Numbered from the stretch's first letter, positions 34,695-43,825 are shown. The stretch is DNA of 64,000 bases from DASUPK01 sp963728875 (GCA_963728875.1 CAVSLJ010000002.1:124001-188000), one strand, 5' to 3'. The notes: generated by a model from the letters alone, not told the origin. Numbers and translations are program-made.

Positions 34695-36023
34695 TCAGCA
34701 GGCGCCCGGCCGGTCGATCATCAGCCTGACGGTTGAGTCCGGCGAAACCGCGGTGCCCGCGGCGGGCTCGGTGTCGCAGACGTCCCAGTCGGAGGGGATG
34801 AGCACCCCGAAGATCCCGGTGTCGCCCTCCTCGGTGTAGCCGAGGCCGAGCTCGTCGAGGCGCTGCTCGGCGACATCCAACGGCTGGCCGGCCAGCGCTG
34901 GAATCGTCACGCCGCCCGATGAGGATGTCCCGCCGGTCGCGGAGCTCGTGGCGGTCCCCTGCGATCGTGAGAGCTTCGGCGCCTCGATCGCGGCGGCGGC
35001 GCCCAACCCGGCGATCGCGAGCAGGGCGAGGATGAATGCGAGTGTCCGGCCGCGCCGGCGGGGCCGGGGCTGTGGGTCGGTCGGGGGAAGGGCCGGGTCG
35101 CGGGAGAGCCGCACGGTCTCCGGCAGGGGCGCCGCCTCCCCGGCACCCACGACGTGCTCGGGCTCGGTGACCGCCTCGCCGCGAGTGGCGGCGACGGCGG
35201 CGCGGCCGAGGTCGCCGGCGGAGGGAAACCGGTCGATGGGTGCCTTCGCCATCGCCCGGCGGATCACCGGGTCGAGGACACCTGCCCGCCTTCCGGCCGA
35301 GGGCGGCGGCTCGTTGACGTGCGCCCACATCTTGGCCGAGCTCTCGCGCTCCGCGAACGGCACGCGCCCCGTGACCGCGTGGAACAGGACGCCGCCGAGG
35401 GCGTAGACGTCGGTGCGGGCGTCCACCCGCTCCGCCTCGATCTGCTCCGGGGCCATGTAGTCCACCGTTCCGATCACCTGACCCGTCGCCGTCAGGCCGC
35501 TGGTGGCCCCCATCGCCTTGGCGAGCCCGAAGTCGGCGAGGTGGGCATCGCCTTCCTCGTCCACGATCACGTTGTGCGGCTTGACGTCGCGGTGAACCAG
35601 TCCGGCGGCGTGGACGGCATCCAGGCCGTCCGCGACCTGGGCGATCAGGCGCGCGGCATCGTCCGGTGAGAGAGGCCCATCCGCCTCCACCATCCGCCCG
35701 AGGTCGCGCCCCGGCACGTAGCGCATGGCGACGTAGAGCAGGCCGTCGACCTCTCCCGCGCCGAAGACAGTGACCACCCGCGGGTCCTCGACCGACGCGG
35801 CGGTCCGCGACTCGGAGCGAAAGCGCGCGCGGAAGTCCTCGTCCCCGGCCAGGTCAGCCCGGATCACCTTGAGCGCGACCTGCCGGTCGAGTCTCAGCTC
35901 GGTGGCGAGGTAGACGATTCCCATGCCGCCGCGCCCGAGCGTGCGCTCGATGCGAAAGCCGCCGAACGTCGATCCGGCCCGGAGCGCTCCGGGCACGCCG
36001 CTGGTCGTTCCCTCGAGGGACAT
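34695..36023 (-). CDS. Ser/Thr protein kinase with one PASTA domain
   Basis: 442 residues. Hanks-type kinase: glycine loop LGRGGMGIVYLA, lysine in VALKVI, catalytic loop HRDVKPHN, DFG (LADFGLAKA), APE (YMAPEQIEAE). A Pro/Arg-rich juxtamembrane segment, one transmembrane helix (TLAFILALLAIAGLGAAAAI) and an extracytoplasmic PASTA-like domain (VTIPALAGQPLDVAEQRLDELGLGY) with a C-terminal cysteine follow. Similar to PknB-type kinases that sense wall precursors, but with a single PASTA unit. ATG at 36023. Five bases separate its stop from the convergent secreted-protein gene. Confidence 0.93.
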   Translation of the reverse strand: MSLEGTTSGVPGALRAGSTFGGFRIERTLGRGGMGIVYLATELRLDRQVALKVIRADLAGDEDFRARFRSESRTAASVEDPRVVTVFGAGEVDGLLYVAMRYVPGRDLGRMVEADGPLSPDDAARLIAQVADGLDAVHAAGLVHRDVKPHNVIVDEEGDAHLADFGLAKAMGATSGLTATGQVIGTVDYMAPEQIEAERVDARTDVYALGGVLFHAVTGRVPFAERESSAKMWAHVNEPPPSAGRRAGVLDPVIRRAMAKAPIDRFPSAGDLGRAAVAATRGEAVTEPEHVVGAGEAAPLPETVRLSRDPALPPTDPQPRPRRRGRTLAFILALLAIAGLGAAAAIEAPKLSRSQGTATSSATGGTSSSGGVTIPALAGQPLDVAEQRLDELGLGYTEEGDTGIFGVLIPSDWDVCDTEPAAGTAVSPDSTVRLMIDRPGAC

Positions 36024-36069
36024 CCCCTGTCCAGTATCGCTGCTTCCCCCCGCCTGGCGGCAGCGAACG

Positions 36070-36288
36070 CTATGCGGCGACGAGCATTCCCAGTTCGACC
36101 CGGGCGTCGACACCCGCCGGCTCGAGGTGACTGACCAGGATGTAGGAGTCCGCCACCTGATCGAAACGGATCTTTGCGACGGTTCCGCTCTTCGAGATCT
36201 CCTGGATGACTCCGGCCACCGGGCTGCCTGGCTTCCTGTAGCAGTGCCGCCAGTCTTCTCTGATTTGGGCTATTTGGCCTGGTGTCAT
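36070..36288 (-). CDS. Small soluble protein, unknown function
   Basis: 72 residues from an ATG at 36288 preceded by AAGGA at good spacing. TPGQIAQIREDWRHCYRKPGSPVAGVIQEISKSG... then a beta-rich part (TVAKIRFDQVADSYILVSHLEP). No cysteine pair, membrane segment or family recognised. Lower GC than its neighbours. Located between the PASTA kinase and a divergent OsmC gene. Confidence 0.5.
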   Translation of the reverse strand: MTPGQIAQIREDWRHCYRKPGSPVAGVIQEISKSGTVAKIRFDQVADSYILVSHLEPAGVDARVELGMLVAA

Positions 36289-36392
36289 GGTGGTTCCTTG
36301 CGTTTCCCATCGGCCCATCCACTGCTTCCTGCAACCGGAAGACCCGCAAACGGCATCGGGGTAAAACACGTAGGTGTCGTAGGCTCGGCACG

Positions 36393-36908
36393 ATGAGCGA
36401 ACCGGTGACCGGAGATCAGCTGCGGGAACAGCAGCGCCCGCTCAAGGACCGCTACCGCGACGACGCAGAGACGGCGCAGATCAGGCTGGAGGCCGAGGGC
36501 ACGCTGGACGAGGACATCGCCTGCTCCGTGCAGACCGGGCGCGCTCTCGTCAAGGCCGGACTTCATCCCGGCACCGGCGGCGACGGCACCCTGGCCTGCT
36601 CGGGAGACATGCTGTTGCAGGCGCTGGTCGCCTGCGCCGGGGTGACGATGCGCTCCGTGGCCACCTCGATGGGACTGGAGGTGAGCGGGTCGGTGCACGC
36701 CGATGGCGACCTTGACTGGCGAGGCACCCTCGCGGTGGACAAGGAGGCCCCGGTGGGTTTCAAGGAGATCCGCCTGCGCTTCGAGCTGGAGAGCGACGCG
36801 AGCGACGAGGAGCTCGAGACGCTCGAGCGCCTCACGGAGCGCTACTGCGTCGTCTACCAGACCCTGGCAGCGTCCCCGTCGGTGTCCGTCTCCATGGAGC
36901 GGCCCTGA
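36393..36908 (+). CDS. OsmC-like protein
   Basis: 171 residues. Core LACSGDMLLQALVACAGVTMRSVA and TERYCVVYQTLAASPSVSVSME correspond to the two OsmC helices with cysteines C in VACAGVT and RYCVVYQ. OsmC/Ohr proteins detoxify organic hydroperoxides. It has about 30 extra N-terminal residues compared with small OsmC proteins. ATG at 36393. The stop overlaps a possible CTG start of the next gene. Confidence 0.82.
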   Translation: MSEPVTGDQLREQQRPLKDRYRDDAETAQIRLEAEGTLDEDIACSVQTGRALVKAGLHPGTGGDGTLACSGDMLLQALVACAGVTMRSVATSMGLEVSGSVHADGDLDWRGTLAVDKEAPVGFKEIRLRFELESDASDEELETLERLTERYCVVYQTLAASPSVSVSMERP

Positions 36909-37294
36909 CCGAGGAGGACCTCCAGGCGCCGGACGTTCGCGCCCTCTCCCTGATCTCGGCCGCGGGCCGGATGGCGATCGGGTTGGGTCTGCTCCTCGCG
37001 CCCGAGCCCTCCCTCCGGGCGCTCGGCTTCTCCGACGTGTCCCCGGCGACCAAGGCGGTCGCTCGGATCGCGGGTGTCAGGGACTTCGTGCTCGGCGGAG
37101 TGACCCTGGGCGCGCTCGATGACAGCGAGCGTCTGCTGAGCGCCACCGTCGCGAACGCGACCGCGGACGCGGGAGACGCCGCGGCCTTCGTCCTGGCGCT
37201 CGGCGAGGGCGAGCGGGATGCCGGGCTCCGCGGTCTGGCCGCTGCGCTCCCCGCGACCCTCGCCGGCATATGGGTGGCTCGCCGGCTCAGCTGA
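36905..37294 (+). CDS. DUF4267-like small membrane protein (probable CTG start)
   Basis: 129 residues if started at CTG 36905, which overlaps the OsmC stop as CTGA. The first ATG (36971) would remove the first 22 residues, including LSLISAAGRM, which completes the first hydrophobic helix (AIGLGLLLAPEPSLRALGF). Three to four short hydrophobic helices follow (VARIAGVRDFVLGGVTLGAL, AGDAAAFVLAL, LPATLAGIWVARRL). Resembles DUF4267-type membrane proteins of unknown function. Its end overlaps the next gene by 25 bases. Confidence 0.65.
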   Translation: MTEEDLQAPDVRALSLISAAGRMAIGLGLLLAPEPSLRALGFSDVSPATKAVARIAGVRDFVLGGVTLGALDDSERLLSATVANATADAGDAAAFVLALGEGERDAGLRGLAAALPATLAGIWVARRLS

Positions 37295-37575
37295 GCTCGC
37301 CGCGCGCTAGGGCGGTGCTCGATCGCATTCGGCGAGTGCCGGAGGGCTTCGTCACCACATACGGCGACATCTGCCCCGAGGCGCCGCGGTTCGCCGGCTA
37401 CGTGCTCTCCACCTGCCGCGACCCGAGCGTCCCCTGGCAGCGGATCGTCCGGGCCGACGGCTCGCTTGCCAAGGGCGACCAGCAGCGCGGCCTGCTGAGG
37501 GCCGAGGGAGTTCCGTTCCGCGGGGGCCGGGTGGACATGGAGGTCGCCTGGATTCCGGGTGACGACCTGGGCTGA
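37270..37575 (+). CDS. Alkyltransferase-like (ATL) DNA-binding protein
   Basis: 101 residues. VLDRIRRVPEGFVTTYGDI and VPWQRIVRADGSLAKGDQQRGLLRAEGVPF match the DNA-binding domain of O6-alkylguanine-DNA alkyltransferases, but the reactive cysteine of PCHRV is replaced (PWQRIV). This defines the ATL group, which binds O6-alkylguanine without repairing it and hands it to nucleotide-excision repair. The ATG at 37270 overlaps the previous gene. Confidence 0.85.
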   Translation: MGGSPAQLSSPRARAVLDRIRRVPEGFVTTYGDICPEAPRFAGYVLSTCRDPSVPWQRIVRADGSLAKGDQQRGLLRAEGVPFRGGRVDMEVAWIPGDDLG

Positions 37576-37637
37576 CCGAACTCGCCCACGGGCAGGAAGC
37601 CGCCGAGCGCGAGGGAACTGGAACCCGGAGCCGCACG

Positions 37638-38618
37638 ATGGTCATCGACAGCGCCCACTACAAGGACGGCGTGCGTCAGCACGACGATTCGCTCACCGCC
37701 GAGCGCGCGGCCGCCCTGCGGCGAACCGCTGGCCCCGGCGAGTTCGTCTGGATCGGCATCCACGACCCGAGGGCCGGCGACCTCGAGCTGCTGGCCAAGC
37801 TGTTCAATCTGCACGAGCTGGCCGTCGAGGACGCGCAGCAGGCCCACCAGCGACCGAAGATCGAGGACTACGACGATGACGTCTTCGTCGTCCTCAAGAC
37901 CGCCCACTACCACGAGGACCAGGAGGAGGTCCACTTCGGCGAGATCCACCTGTTCGCCGGGCCGGGCTACATGATCAGCGTGCGCCATGGTCCCGGGAGC
38001 GAGCTGCACACCGCCCGGAAGCGACTCGAGGAGCGTCCCGATCTGCTCAAGCTCGGGGCCTCGTCGGCGGTCTGGGCGGTCCTCGACAAGGTGGTTGACG
38101 ACTACATCCCGCTGGTCGATGCCATCGAGGACGACATCGAGGAGGTCGAGAAGGACGTCTTCGACGACGATATCCCGGCGCCCACCAAGCGGATCTATCA
38201 CCTGAAGCGCGAGGTGATCGAGTTCCACCGGGCCGTCTGGCCGTTGCTCAACCCACTCGAGCTGCTGGAGCAGGGCGGTTTCGAGCGCGTGCCCGAGGAG
38301 CTCCGCAGCTTCTTCCGCGACGTCGCCGACCACGCCCGCCGGGTGGACGAGCAGGTGCAGTCTCAGCGCGAGCTTCTCACCAGCGTCCTGCAGGCGAACC
38401 TCTCGCTGGTCAGCGTCAATCAGAACGAGGTCGTGAAGAGGATCTCGGCGATCGCGGGAATCATCGCCGTCCCCACCTTCATCGCCTCCGTCTACGGAAT
38501 GAACTTCGAGCACATGCCCGAGCTCGACTGGCGCTTCGGGTACCCGCTCTGTCTCGCGCTGATGGCCGTGATCGGGATCGGGATGGTCGGGTTCTTCAGG
38601 AGGATCGACTGGCTCTAA
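37638..38618 (+). CDS. corA: CorA-family divalent cation transporter
   Basis: 326 residues. Long N-terminal soluble funnel domain, a coiled helix (VQSQRELLTSVLQANLSLVSVNQNE) and two C-terminal helices with the pore motif YGMNFEHMPEL. The pentameric channel takes up Mg2+ (or Co2+/Ni2+). ATG at 37638. Followed after ten bases by ctaG. Confidence 0.93.
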   Translation: MVIDSAHYKDGVRQHDDSLTAERAAALRRTAGPGEFVWIGIHDPRAGDLELLAKLFNLHELAVEDAQQAHQRPKIEDYDDDVFVVLKTAHYHEDQEEVHFGEIHLFAGPGYMISVRHGPGSELHTARKRLEERPDLLKLGASSAVWAVLDKVVDDYIPLVDAIEDDIEEVEKDVFDDDIPAPTKRIYHLKREVIEFHRAVWPLLNPLELLEQGGFERVPEELRSFFRDVADHARRVDEQVQSQRELLTSVLQANLSLVSVNQNEVVKRISAIAGIIAVPTFIASVYGMNFEHMPELDWRFGYPLCLALMAVIGIGMVGFFRRIDWL

Positions 38619-38628
38619 GCTGAGTTCG

Positions 38629-39522
38629 ATGCTCCTTGCGCATGTCGGCGGGCCGGTGTTCGAGCCGCTTCAGGCCGCGGCACTGACGCTCGTCGCGACG
38701 GCCTACGCGTTCCGGCTCATGACTCTCTCCCAGGAGGGACGGCCGGTTCCCACCTGGCGGGTCGTCTGCTTTGCGTCGGGCCTCGCGCTGATCGCGATCG
38801 CGTTCATCTCCCCGCTCGGCCGGATCGACGACGAGCTCGTCTTCGTCCACATGATCCAGCACCTGCTGATGGGCGATCTCGGGGCGCTCCTGATCGTCCT
38901 CGGCCTCACCGGACCGCTGCTGCAGCCGCTGCTCGCGAACCGCTGGCTCGGCTGGCTGCGCCACCTGGCCCATCCGCTCGTTGCCCTGCCGCTCTGGGCG
39001 GTTGACCTATACGTCTGGCACGCCCCCTTCCTCTACCAAGCGGCGACAGAGCACAACTCGATCCACGCACTCCAGCACAGCTGCTTCATAGGCTTCGGGG
39101 TGCTGATGTGGATGCCGCTGGTCGGCCCGCTGCCCCAGCCGAAGTGGTTCGGCCTCCCGGCGAAGCTCGGCTACGTGATCGCCGTCCGCTTCACCGGGAT
39201 CGTGCTCGGCAATATCTTCATGTGGTCGGACTCGGTCTTCTACCCGCACTACGCGGGCGGGGAGGCGCAGTGGCACATCTCCGCGATCACCGACCAGAGC
39301 CTCGCCGGGGTGATCATGATGGTCGAGGGCACCTTCGTCACCCTCGGGGTTCTGGCCTGGCTCTTCCTGCAGTGGGCCCAGCAGGACACCGAGCGCCAGC
39401 GGCTGCTCGACCTGGCCGACGAGCGGGGTGTTCCCCTGAGCGACGCCCGCGCCGCCCGGGCGGCCGCCGCGGGCCAGGGCGCGCGGCTCGAGGAGCGGAT
39501 CAAGACCGAGGGATCGAGCTGA
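38629..39522 (+). CDS. Cytochrome c oxidase assembly factor CtaG-like membrane protein
   Basis: 297 residues, seven predicted helices. MIQHLLMGDLGALLIVLGL, WHAPFLYQAATEHNSIHALQHSCFIGFGVLMW and the histidines within helices match the CtaG_Cox (caa3-CtaG) family, implicated in copper delivery to cytochrome oxidase. The C-terminal tail is soluble and Ala/Arg-rich. No cytochrome oxidase gene is in the window. Ten bases after corA, probably co-transcribed. Confidence 0.88.
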   Translation: MLLAHVGGPVFEPLQAAALTLVATAYAFRLMTLSQEGRPVPTWRVVCFASGLALIAIAFISPLGRIDDELVFVHMIQHLLMGDLGALLIVLGLTGPLLQPLLANRWLGWLRHLAHPLVALPLWAVDLYVWHAPFLYQAATEHNSIHALQHSCFIGFGVLMWMPLVGPLPQPKWFGLPAKLGYVIAVRFTGIVLGNIFMWSDSVFYPHYAGGEAQWHISAITDQSLAGVIMMVEGTFVTLGVLAWLFLQWAQQDTERQRLLDLADERGVPLSDARAARAAAAGQGARLEERIKTEGSS

Positions 39523-39676
39523 CCCTCTCCCAGGCGCGCTTCGCGCCGTAGAGGCCGAGCGCCGCGAGCGAAAGCCCCAGGTCGATGGAGAACGACGCCA
39601 GTCTGCCCGGGGCGCCCGTGTAGAGCCAGGCGCCCACTCGCTCGCGCCTGCTGGTGTCTAAGGTGGTCACTTCCAT
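39500..39676 (-). CDS. Possible 58-residue membrane-associated protein
   Basis: Reads MEVTTLDTSRRERVGAWLYTG followed by a hydrophobic helix (FSIDLGLSLAALGLYG) and a basic tail. Short proteins with an AWLxTGPxGHL-type start and one helix are common in actinobacteria, which is the main support. Its ATG lies in the CCATGG palindrome whose other strand is the trigger-factor ATG, so the two would start head to head, and its 3' end overlaps ctaG by 23 bases. It could be a chance ORF. Confidence 0.4.
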   Translation of the reverse strand: MEVTTLDTSRRERVGAWLYTGAPGRLASFSIDLGLSLAALGLYGAKRAWERVSSIPRS

Positions 39677-41066
39677 GGAGACGACCGTAAAGGAGCTACC
39701 CGACTCGCGGGTTCGCGTCGACGTCGACGTCGACCCCAAGGACGTCGAGGGCAGCATCAACCGAACGGCGCAGCAGCTCGGCCAGGACCTGAAGATGCCC
39801 GGCTTCCGCAAGGGCAAGGTGCCACCTGAGATGGTGGTGCAACGCCTCGGCCGCGAGACGGTGCTGACCCAGGCGCTCGAGTCATCGCTCGGCGATTGGT
39901 ACGAGCGCGCGATGCTCGAGTCCGGGATCAATCCCGTCGGCGACCCCAAACTCGACCTCTCCGACCTTCCGGACGAGGGCAAGCCCCTGAAGTTCTCGAT
40001 CGAGGTGGCCGTGCGGCCCGGCGCTGAGCTGGGCGAGTACAAGGCCCTGGAGGTCGGCCGCGAGGAGCCGGAGATCCCGAAGGATGCCGTCGAGGGTGAG
40101 CTGAAGCGCCTCCAGGAGGGCTTCGCCCGCCTCAACCCGGTCGAGCGGGAGGCGAAGCAGGGCGACGTGGTCCTGATCGACTACGAGGGCAAGATCGACG
40201 GCGAGCCCTTTGAGGGCGGCACCGCCAAGGACTATCTGCTCGAGCTGGGGGAGGGGCGCGTGCTGCCCGAGCTGGAGCAGGCGCTGATCGGCGCCGTGCC
40301 CGGCGACGCGCGCACAGCGACCGTGCCCTTCCCGGACGACTACCCCGCCGAGGAGGTCGCCGGCAAGACCGCCGAGTTCGACGTCAAGGTCAAGGAGGTC
40401 CGCGAGAAGGAGTTGCCGGAGCTCGATGACGACTTCGCCGCCGAGGCCTCCGAGTTCGAGACGCTCGCCGAGCTCCGCGACCACATCTCCGGCCAGATCC
40501 GCCAGATCCTCGAAGGCCAGATCGCCGAGCGCTTCCGCGAGGCCGCCCTGGACGCCGCGGTCGCGAACGCGAAGGTCGAGCTGCCCGAGCCGGTGGTCGA
40601 TGCGAGGGCCGCCGAGATGTGGCGCCGCGTCGAGCGCCAGCTCCAGCAGCAGGGCATGGACCCCGAGAACTACCTGCAGATCCAGGGAAAAACGCGTGAA
40701 GAGATGATCCAGCAGGCCCGCCCCGACGCCGAGCAGGCGCTGAAGCGGGAGGCCGTCCTGGAGGCCGTGGCCAAGGCGGAGGGGATCGAGATCACCGAGG
40801 AGGACATGCTCGAGGCCCTGCAGATCCCCCCGGGCCATGAGGACCACCACCACGATGAGCCCGACGTCGCGCTGCAGAAGATCCGCGAGTCGGGCCGCGA
40901 GGAGCTGCTCAAGGAGGACCTCCGCATGCGCCGCGCGCTGGAGGTGATCGCGGAGGAGGCCAAGCCGATCCCGCTGGACCAGGCCAAGGCGCGCGAGGAG
41001 ATCTGGACGCCGGAGAAGGAGCAGCAGGAGGAGAAGGGCGCCCTCTGGACGCCCGGCTCCGATTAG
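39675..41066 (+). CDS. tig: Trigger factor (ribosome-associated chaperone)
   Basis: 463 residues. N-terminal ribosome-binding domain with the signature GFRKGKVP, PPIase (FKBP) domain around residues 150-240 (GDVVLIDYEGKIDGEPFEGG) and a long helical C-terminal arm. Binds nascent chains at the ribosome exit. An insertion of His/Asp (GHEDHHHDEPD) near residue 395 is unusual and could bind metal. ATG at 39675 with AAGGTGG ribosome site; GTG codons at 39654 and 39663 are less likely. Trigger factor commonly precedes clpP-clpX, as here with intervening genes. Confidence 0.95.
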   Translation: METTVKELPDSRVRVDVDVDPKDVEGSINRTAQQLGQDLKMPGFRKGKVPPEMVVQRLGRETVLTQALESSLGDWYERAMLESGINPVGDPKLDLSDLPDEGKPLKFSIEVAVRPGAELGEYKALEVGREEPEIPKDAVEGELKRLQEGFARLNPVEREAKQGDVVLIDYEGKIDGEPFEGGTAKDYLLELGEGRVLPELEQALIGAVPGDARTATVPFPDDYPAEEVAGKTAEFDVKVKEVREKELPELDDDFAAEASEFETLAELRDHISGQIRQILEGQIAERFREAALDAAVANAKVELPEPVVDARAAEMWRRVERQLQQQGMDPENYLQIQGKTREEMIQQARPDAEQALKREAVLEAVAKAEGIEITEEDMLEALQIPPGHEDHHHDEPDVALQKIRESGREELLKEDLRMRRALEVIAEEAKPIPLDQAKAREEIWTPEKEQQEEKGALWTPGSD

Positions 41067-41119
41067 CCCGCCAGGCCTTCGCTCCTTCTCACGGCCGGCG
41101 GTGTTTGTTGCAGGGCACC

Positions 41120-41731
41120 GTGAAACGCCTTTCGACCATCTGCTTCGCTGCCATCTGCGCCGTCGCGCTGCTCGCCTCACCTGCCTCCGCGGCGACCCAG
41201 CTCCGTCACTTCGAGGGTGACCTGGCGCCGGCCGGGGTTCCCTCGCAGCCGCAGCCCGGCGGGGTCATGGCGCTCGACGTCGTCTTCAATGACAAGCAAG
41301 GGCCGGGGAAGTTCACCCCGCGGCGCGTGGTCGGGGTCAGGGTCAGCGAGCTGCCCCTCACCTGCCTCAATCAGCCGGGCCAGTACGCCACGCAGGAGAT
41401 GTTCAGCTTTTCGATGCCTGTCGAGGGCCGGTTCCACGCCACCCGCCGCAGTCCGAACCAGGGGAAGCCGAAGCCGAACCGCTACAGCTACAGCGTCGGA
41501 TCGGGCTTCGTCATCCCGTCCGCTCCGTTCGCCGGGTCGATGGGGGCCCGGCTGTACAAGCCGCAGGGCCGAGGGCCGATCCGGGCGCTCGGCTACATCT
41601 ACGTCGACCACTACGACTTCCCGGCGCCCGGACCGACGAACTGCACAACAAACGGTCTGCGTGGATGGTCGGGCCTCCAGTGCAGGCTGGCGAGCGAGCA
41701 CAACCCGCAGCCGCTCTGCCGCCTCCGCTAG
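41120..41731 (+). CDS. Secreted protein, unknown function
   Basis: 203 residues from GTG 41120. Signal peptide KRLSTICFAAICAVALLA cut near ASAAT, then a beta-rich domain with VFNDKQGPGKFTPRRVVGVRVSELPLTC and a closing CRLASEHNPQPLCRLR. Five cysteines in the mature part. This domain type appears repeatedly in exported proteins of Solirubrobacterales-like genomes, without known function. Its TAG shares CTAG with the stop of the convergent DUF488 gene. Confidence 0.75.
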   Translation: MKRLSTICFAAICAVALLASPASAATQLRHFEGDLAPAGVPSQPQPGGVMALDVVFNDKQGPGKFTPRRVVGVRVSELPLTCLNQPGQYATQEMFSFSMPVEGRFHATRRSPNQGKPKPNRYSYSVGSGFVIPSAPFAGSMGARLYKPQGRGPIRALGYIYVDHYDFPAPGPTNCTTNGLRGWSGLQCRLASEHNPQPLCRLR

Positions 41732-42276
41732 ATCCCGAGTGAGGTCTGCGGCTCCGGGTAGGTGATCCGGCCGTTCTCGACGACGGCGGACTCGGTCATC
41801 TCGTGAAGAGTCAGCGACCCGTTCGGCCCCAGGTGGAGGACGCGCCAACTCCTGGCGGTCAGAACGTCGGCCAGGAGCCGCCGGTGGCAGTGCCGCCAGT
41901 CTCCTTCAGCGCACATCACCGCCGTGCGGCGCTCCAGCGCGAGGGATTCGAGCATCTCGAGCCCCGCCCGGAATGAATCGGTCGCCATGTGATCGGCGTA
42001 GCCGCGAAACGCCCCATCCGGCACGGCGGTGTTGACCGAGTCGGGCAATGACTCCCGGCGGCCACCCAGGTCGGCCCCGAGCGGCGCGTAGCCGATTCCG
42101 GCGGCCTTCATGGTCCCGGCGAGGGCCGAGCGGTTGAACTGCGGATAGCGCGAGCGCGGGTTCGCGCGCACGTCCGCGATCAGCTCCACACCGGCTCCGC
42201 GGACCAACTGGAGGAAGTCCTGCTCCTCGTGATTGGAGTGCCCCACCGTCAGGATGTCGGTCCTCGGCTTCGCCAT
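41728..42276 (-). CDS. DUF488 family protein
   Basis: 182 residues. LTVGHSNHEEQDFLQLV, IADVRANPRSRYPQFN and MCAEGDWRHCHRRLLADVL are the three conserved blocks of DUF488, a family with conserved Cys/His often found near DNA-damage or toxin systems; function unknown. The start codon ATG at 42276 is the ATGGCGAAGCCG end of a dispersed repeat (42265-42336), so the gene takes its translation start from the repeat. Divergent from clpP. Confidence 0.88.
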   Translation of the reverse strand: MAKPRTDILTVGHSNHEEQDFLQLVRGAGVELIADVRANPRSRYPQFNRSALAGTMKAAGIGYAPLGADLGGRRESLPDSVNTAVPDGAFRGYADHMATDSFRAGLEMLESLALERRTAVMCAEGDWRHCHRRLLADVLTARSWRVLHLGPNGSLTLHEMTESAVVENGRITYPEPQTSLGI

Positions 42277-42336
42277 CAGATCGCGACCACAAGCAGGCGC
42301 CCAGCATAAGTTGCTTCGGGCTTCGCCCTCCGCTCC
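42265..42336 (-). repeat. Dispersed ~72-bp repeat, copy A
   Basis: Read on the minus strand it begins GGAGCGGAGGGCGAAGCCCG and ends CTGATGGCGAAGCCG. About 90% identical to copy C by eye (7 differences in 72). Contains the hairpin GGGC-GAA-GCCC. Its last 12 bases are the first four codons (MAKP) of the DUF488 gene. Confidence 0.8.
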
Positions 42337-42375
42337 AAAATGCCGCGCCTTGGTGGTCGCTATGCTGGCCCGCTC

Positions 42376-42960
<585 letters not shown>

Positions 42961-42983
42961 CGGTTGCCAGGCTGCTCGCTCCA

Positions 42984-43054
42984 GGAGCGAAGGGCGTAGC
43001 CCGAAGCGACTTATGCAGGGCAGCCGCCTGCAACCGCGACTGATGGCGAAGCCG
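42984..43054 (+). repeat. Dispersed ~72-bp repeat, copy B
   Basis: 71 bases, same layout as copies A and C (GGAGCG...AGGGCGTAGCCCGAAGCGACTTATG type core, ending CTGATGGCGAAGCCG), more diverged in the middle. Preceded by CGCTCCAGGAGCG, a small hairpin. Its last 12 bases are the first codons (MAKP) of the M23 peptidase gene. Confidence 0.8.
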
Positions 43055-43825
43055 GCAATCGCGGCGGTCACGGCACTGGTCCTGGCTGTTCCCTCGGCCC
43101 TCGCCGACGATGCGGTCGTCCAGAAGGCGTCCGTCTCTCCCGATCGCGGGTTGACCGACTCGGTCGACGGCGTCAGTGTCGAGTTCCGGGTCGGCGGCTC
43201 GGCCCCCGCCGACGTCACGATCAAGATCGCCGGTGGCGGCGACGAGGTCCGGCGGATCGAGGTGCCCGGCGTGCAGCCAGGCGCCGACAGGACGGTGAGG
43301 TGGGACGGCCTGACGAACGGCGGGCGGCTGGTGGCCGACGGGACCTATCGCGTGATCGTCGCGGTGGCCGGCGGCAACGAGAAGGAGGCTGGGAGCGTCG
43401 AGCTGCACAGCCACTTCTTTCCGGTGCGCGGCCCGCACGGCGCTCGCGGCCCGGTCGGCGAGTTCGGCGCGCCCCGGAACGGTGGCCGCGTCCACAAGGG
43501 CTTCGACGTCGTCGCCCGCTGCGGCACGCCACTCGCGGCCGCCGTCACCGGGACGATCGTGAAGCGGGCCTATGACCCACGCCTCGACGGGAACTACATC
43601 GTGCTCAGGGGCCTGGGGGAGAGACGGAAGTACTGGTACGCGCACATGCTCCACCCGTCGAGCTTCCGGAAGGGGGACCTGATCCACGTGGGCCAGACGG
43701 TGGGCTACGTCGGCAAGACCGGCAACGCCAGGACCGTCGGCTGCCACCTCCACTTCGAGATCCACGTCAATGGGCGGCCGGTCAACCCGCGGCCGTACCT
43801 GGGTGCCTGGGACCGCTACAGCTAG
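43043..43825 (+). CDS. Exported M23 metallopeptidase with FlgD-type Ig domain
   Basis: 260 residues. Signal peptide MAKPAIAAVTALVLAVPSALA, a FlgD-like Ig segment (TVRWDGLTNGGRLVADGTYRVIVAV) and a C-terminal M23 (LytM) domain with zinc ligands in VHKGFDVVA (H-x3-D) and CHLHFEIHV (HxH). Probably a glycyl-type peptidoglycan endopeptidase acting outside the membrane. Start ATG 43043 belongs to repeat copy B. Directly downstream of clpP. Confidence 0.88.
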   Translation: MAKPAIAAVTALVLAVPSALADDAVVQKASVSPDRGLTDSVDGVSVEFRVGGSAPADVTIKIAGGGDEVRRIEVPGVQPGADRTVRWDGLTNGGRLVADGTYRVIVAVAGGNEKEAGSVELHSHFFPVRGPHGARGPVGEFGAPRNGGRVHKGFDVVARCGTPLAAAVTGTIVKRAYDPRLDGNYIVLRGLGERRKYWYAHMLHPSSFRKGDLIHVGQTVGYVGKTGNARTVGCHLHFEIHVNGRPVNPRPYLGAWDRYS

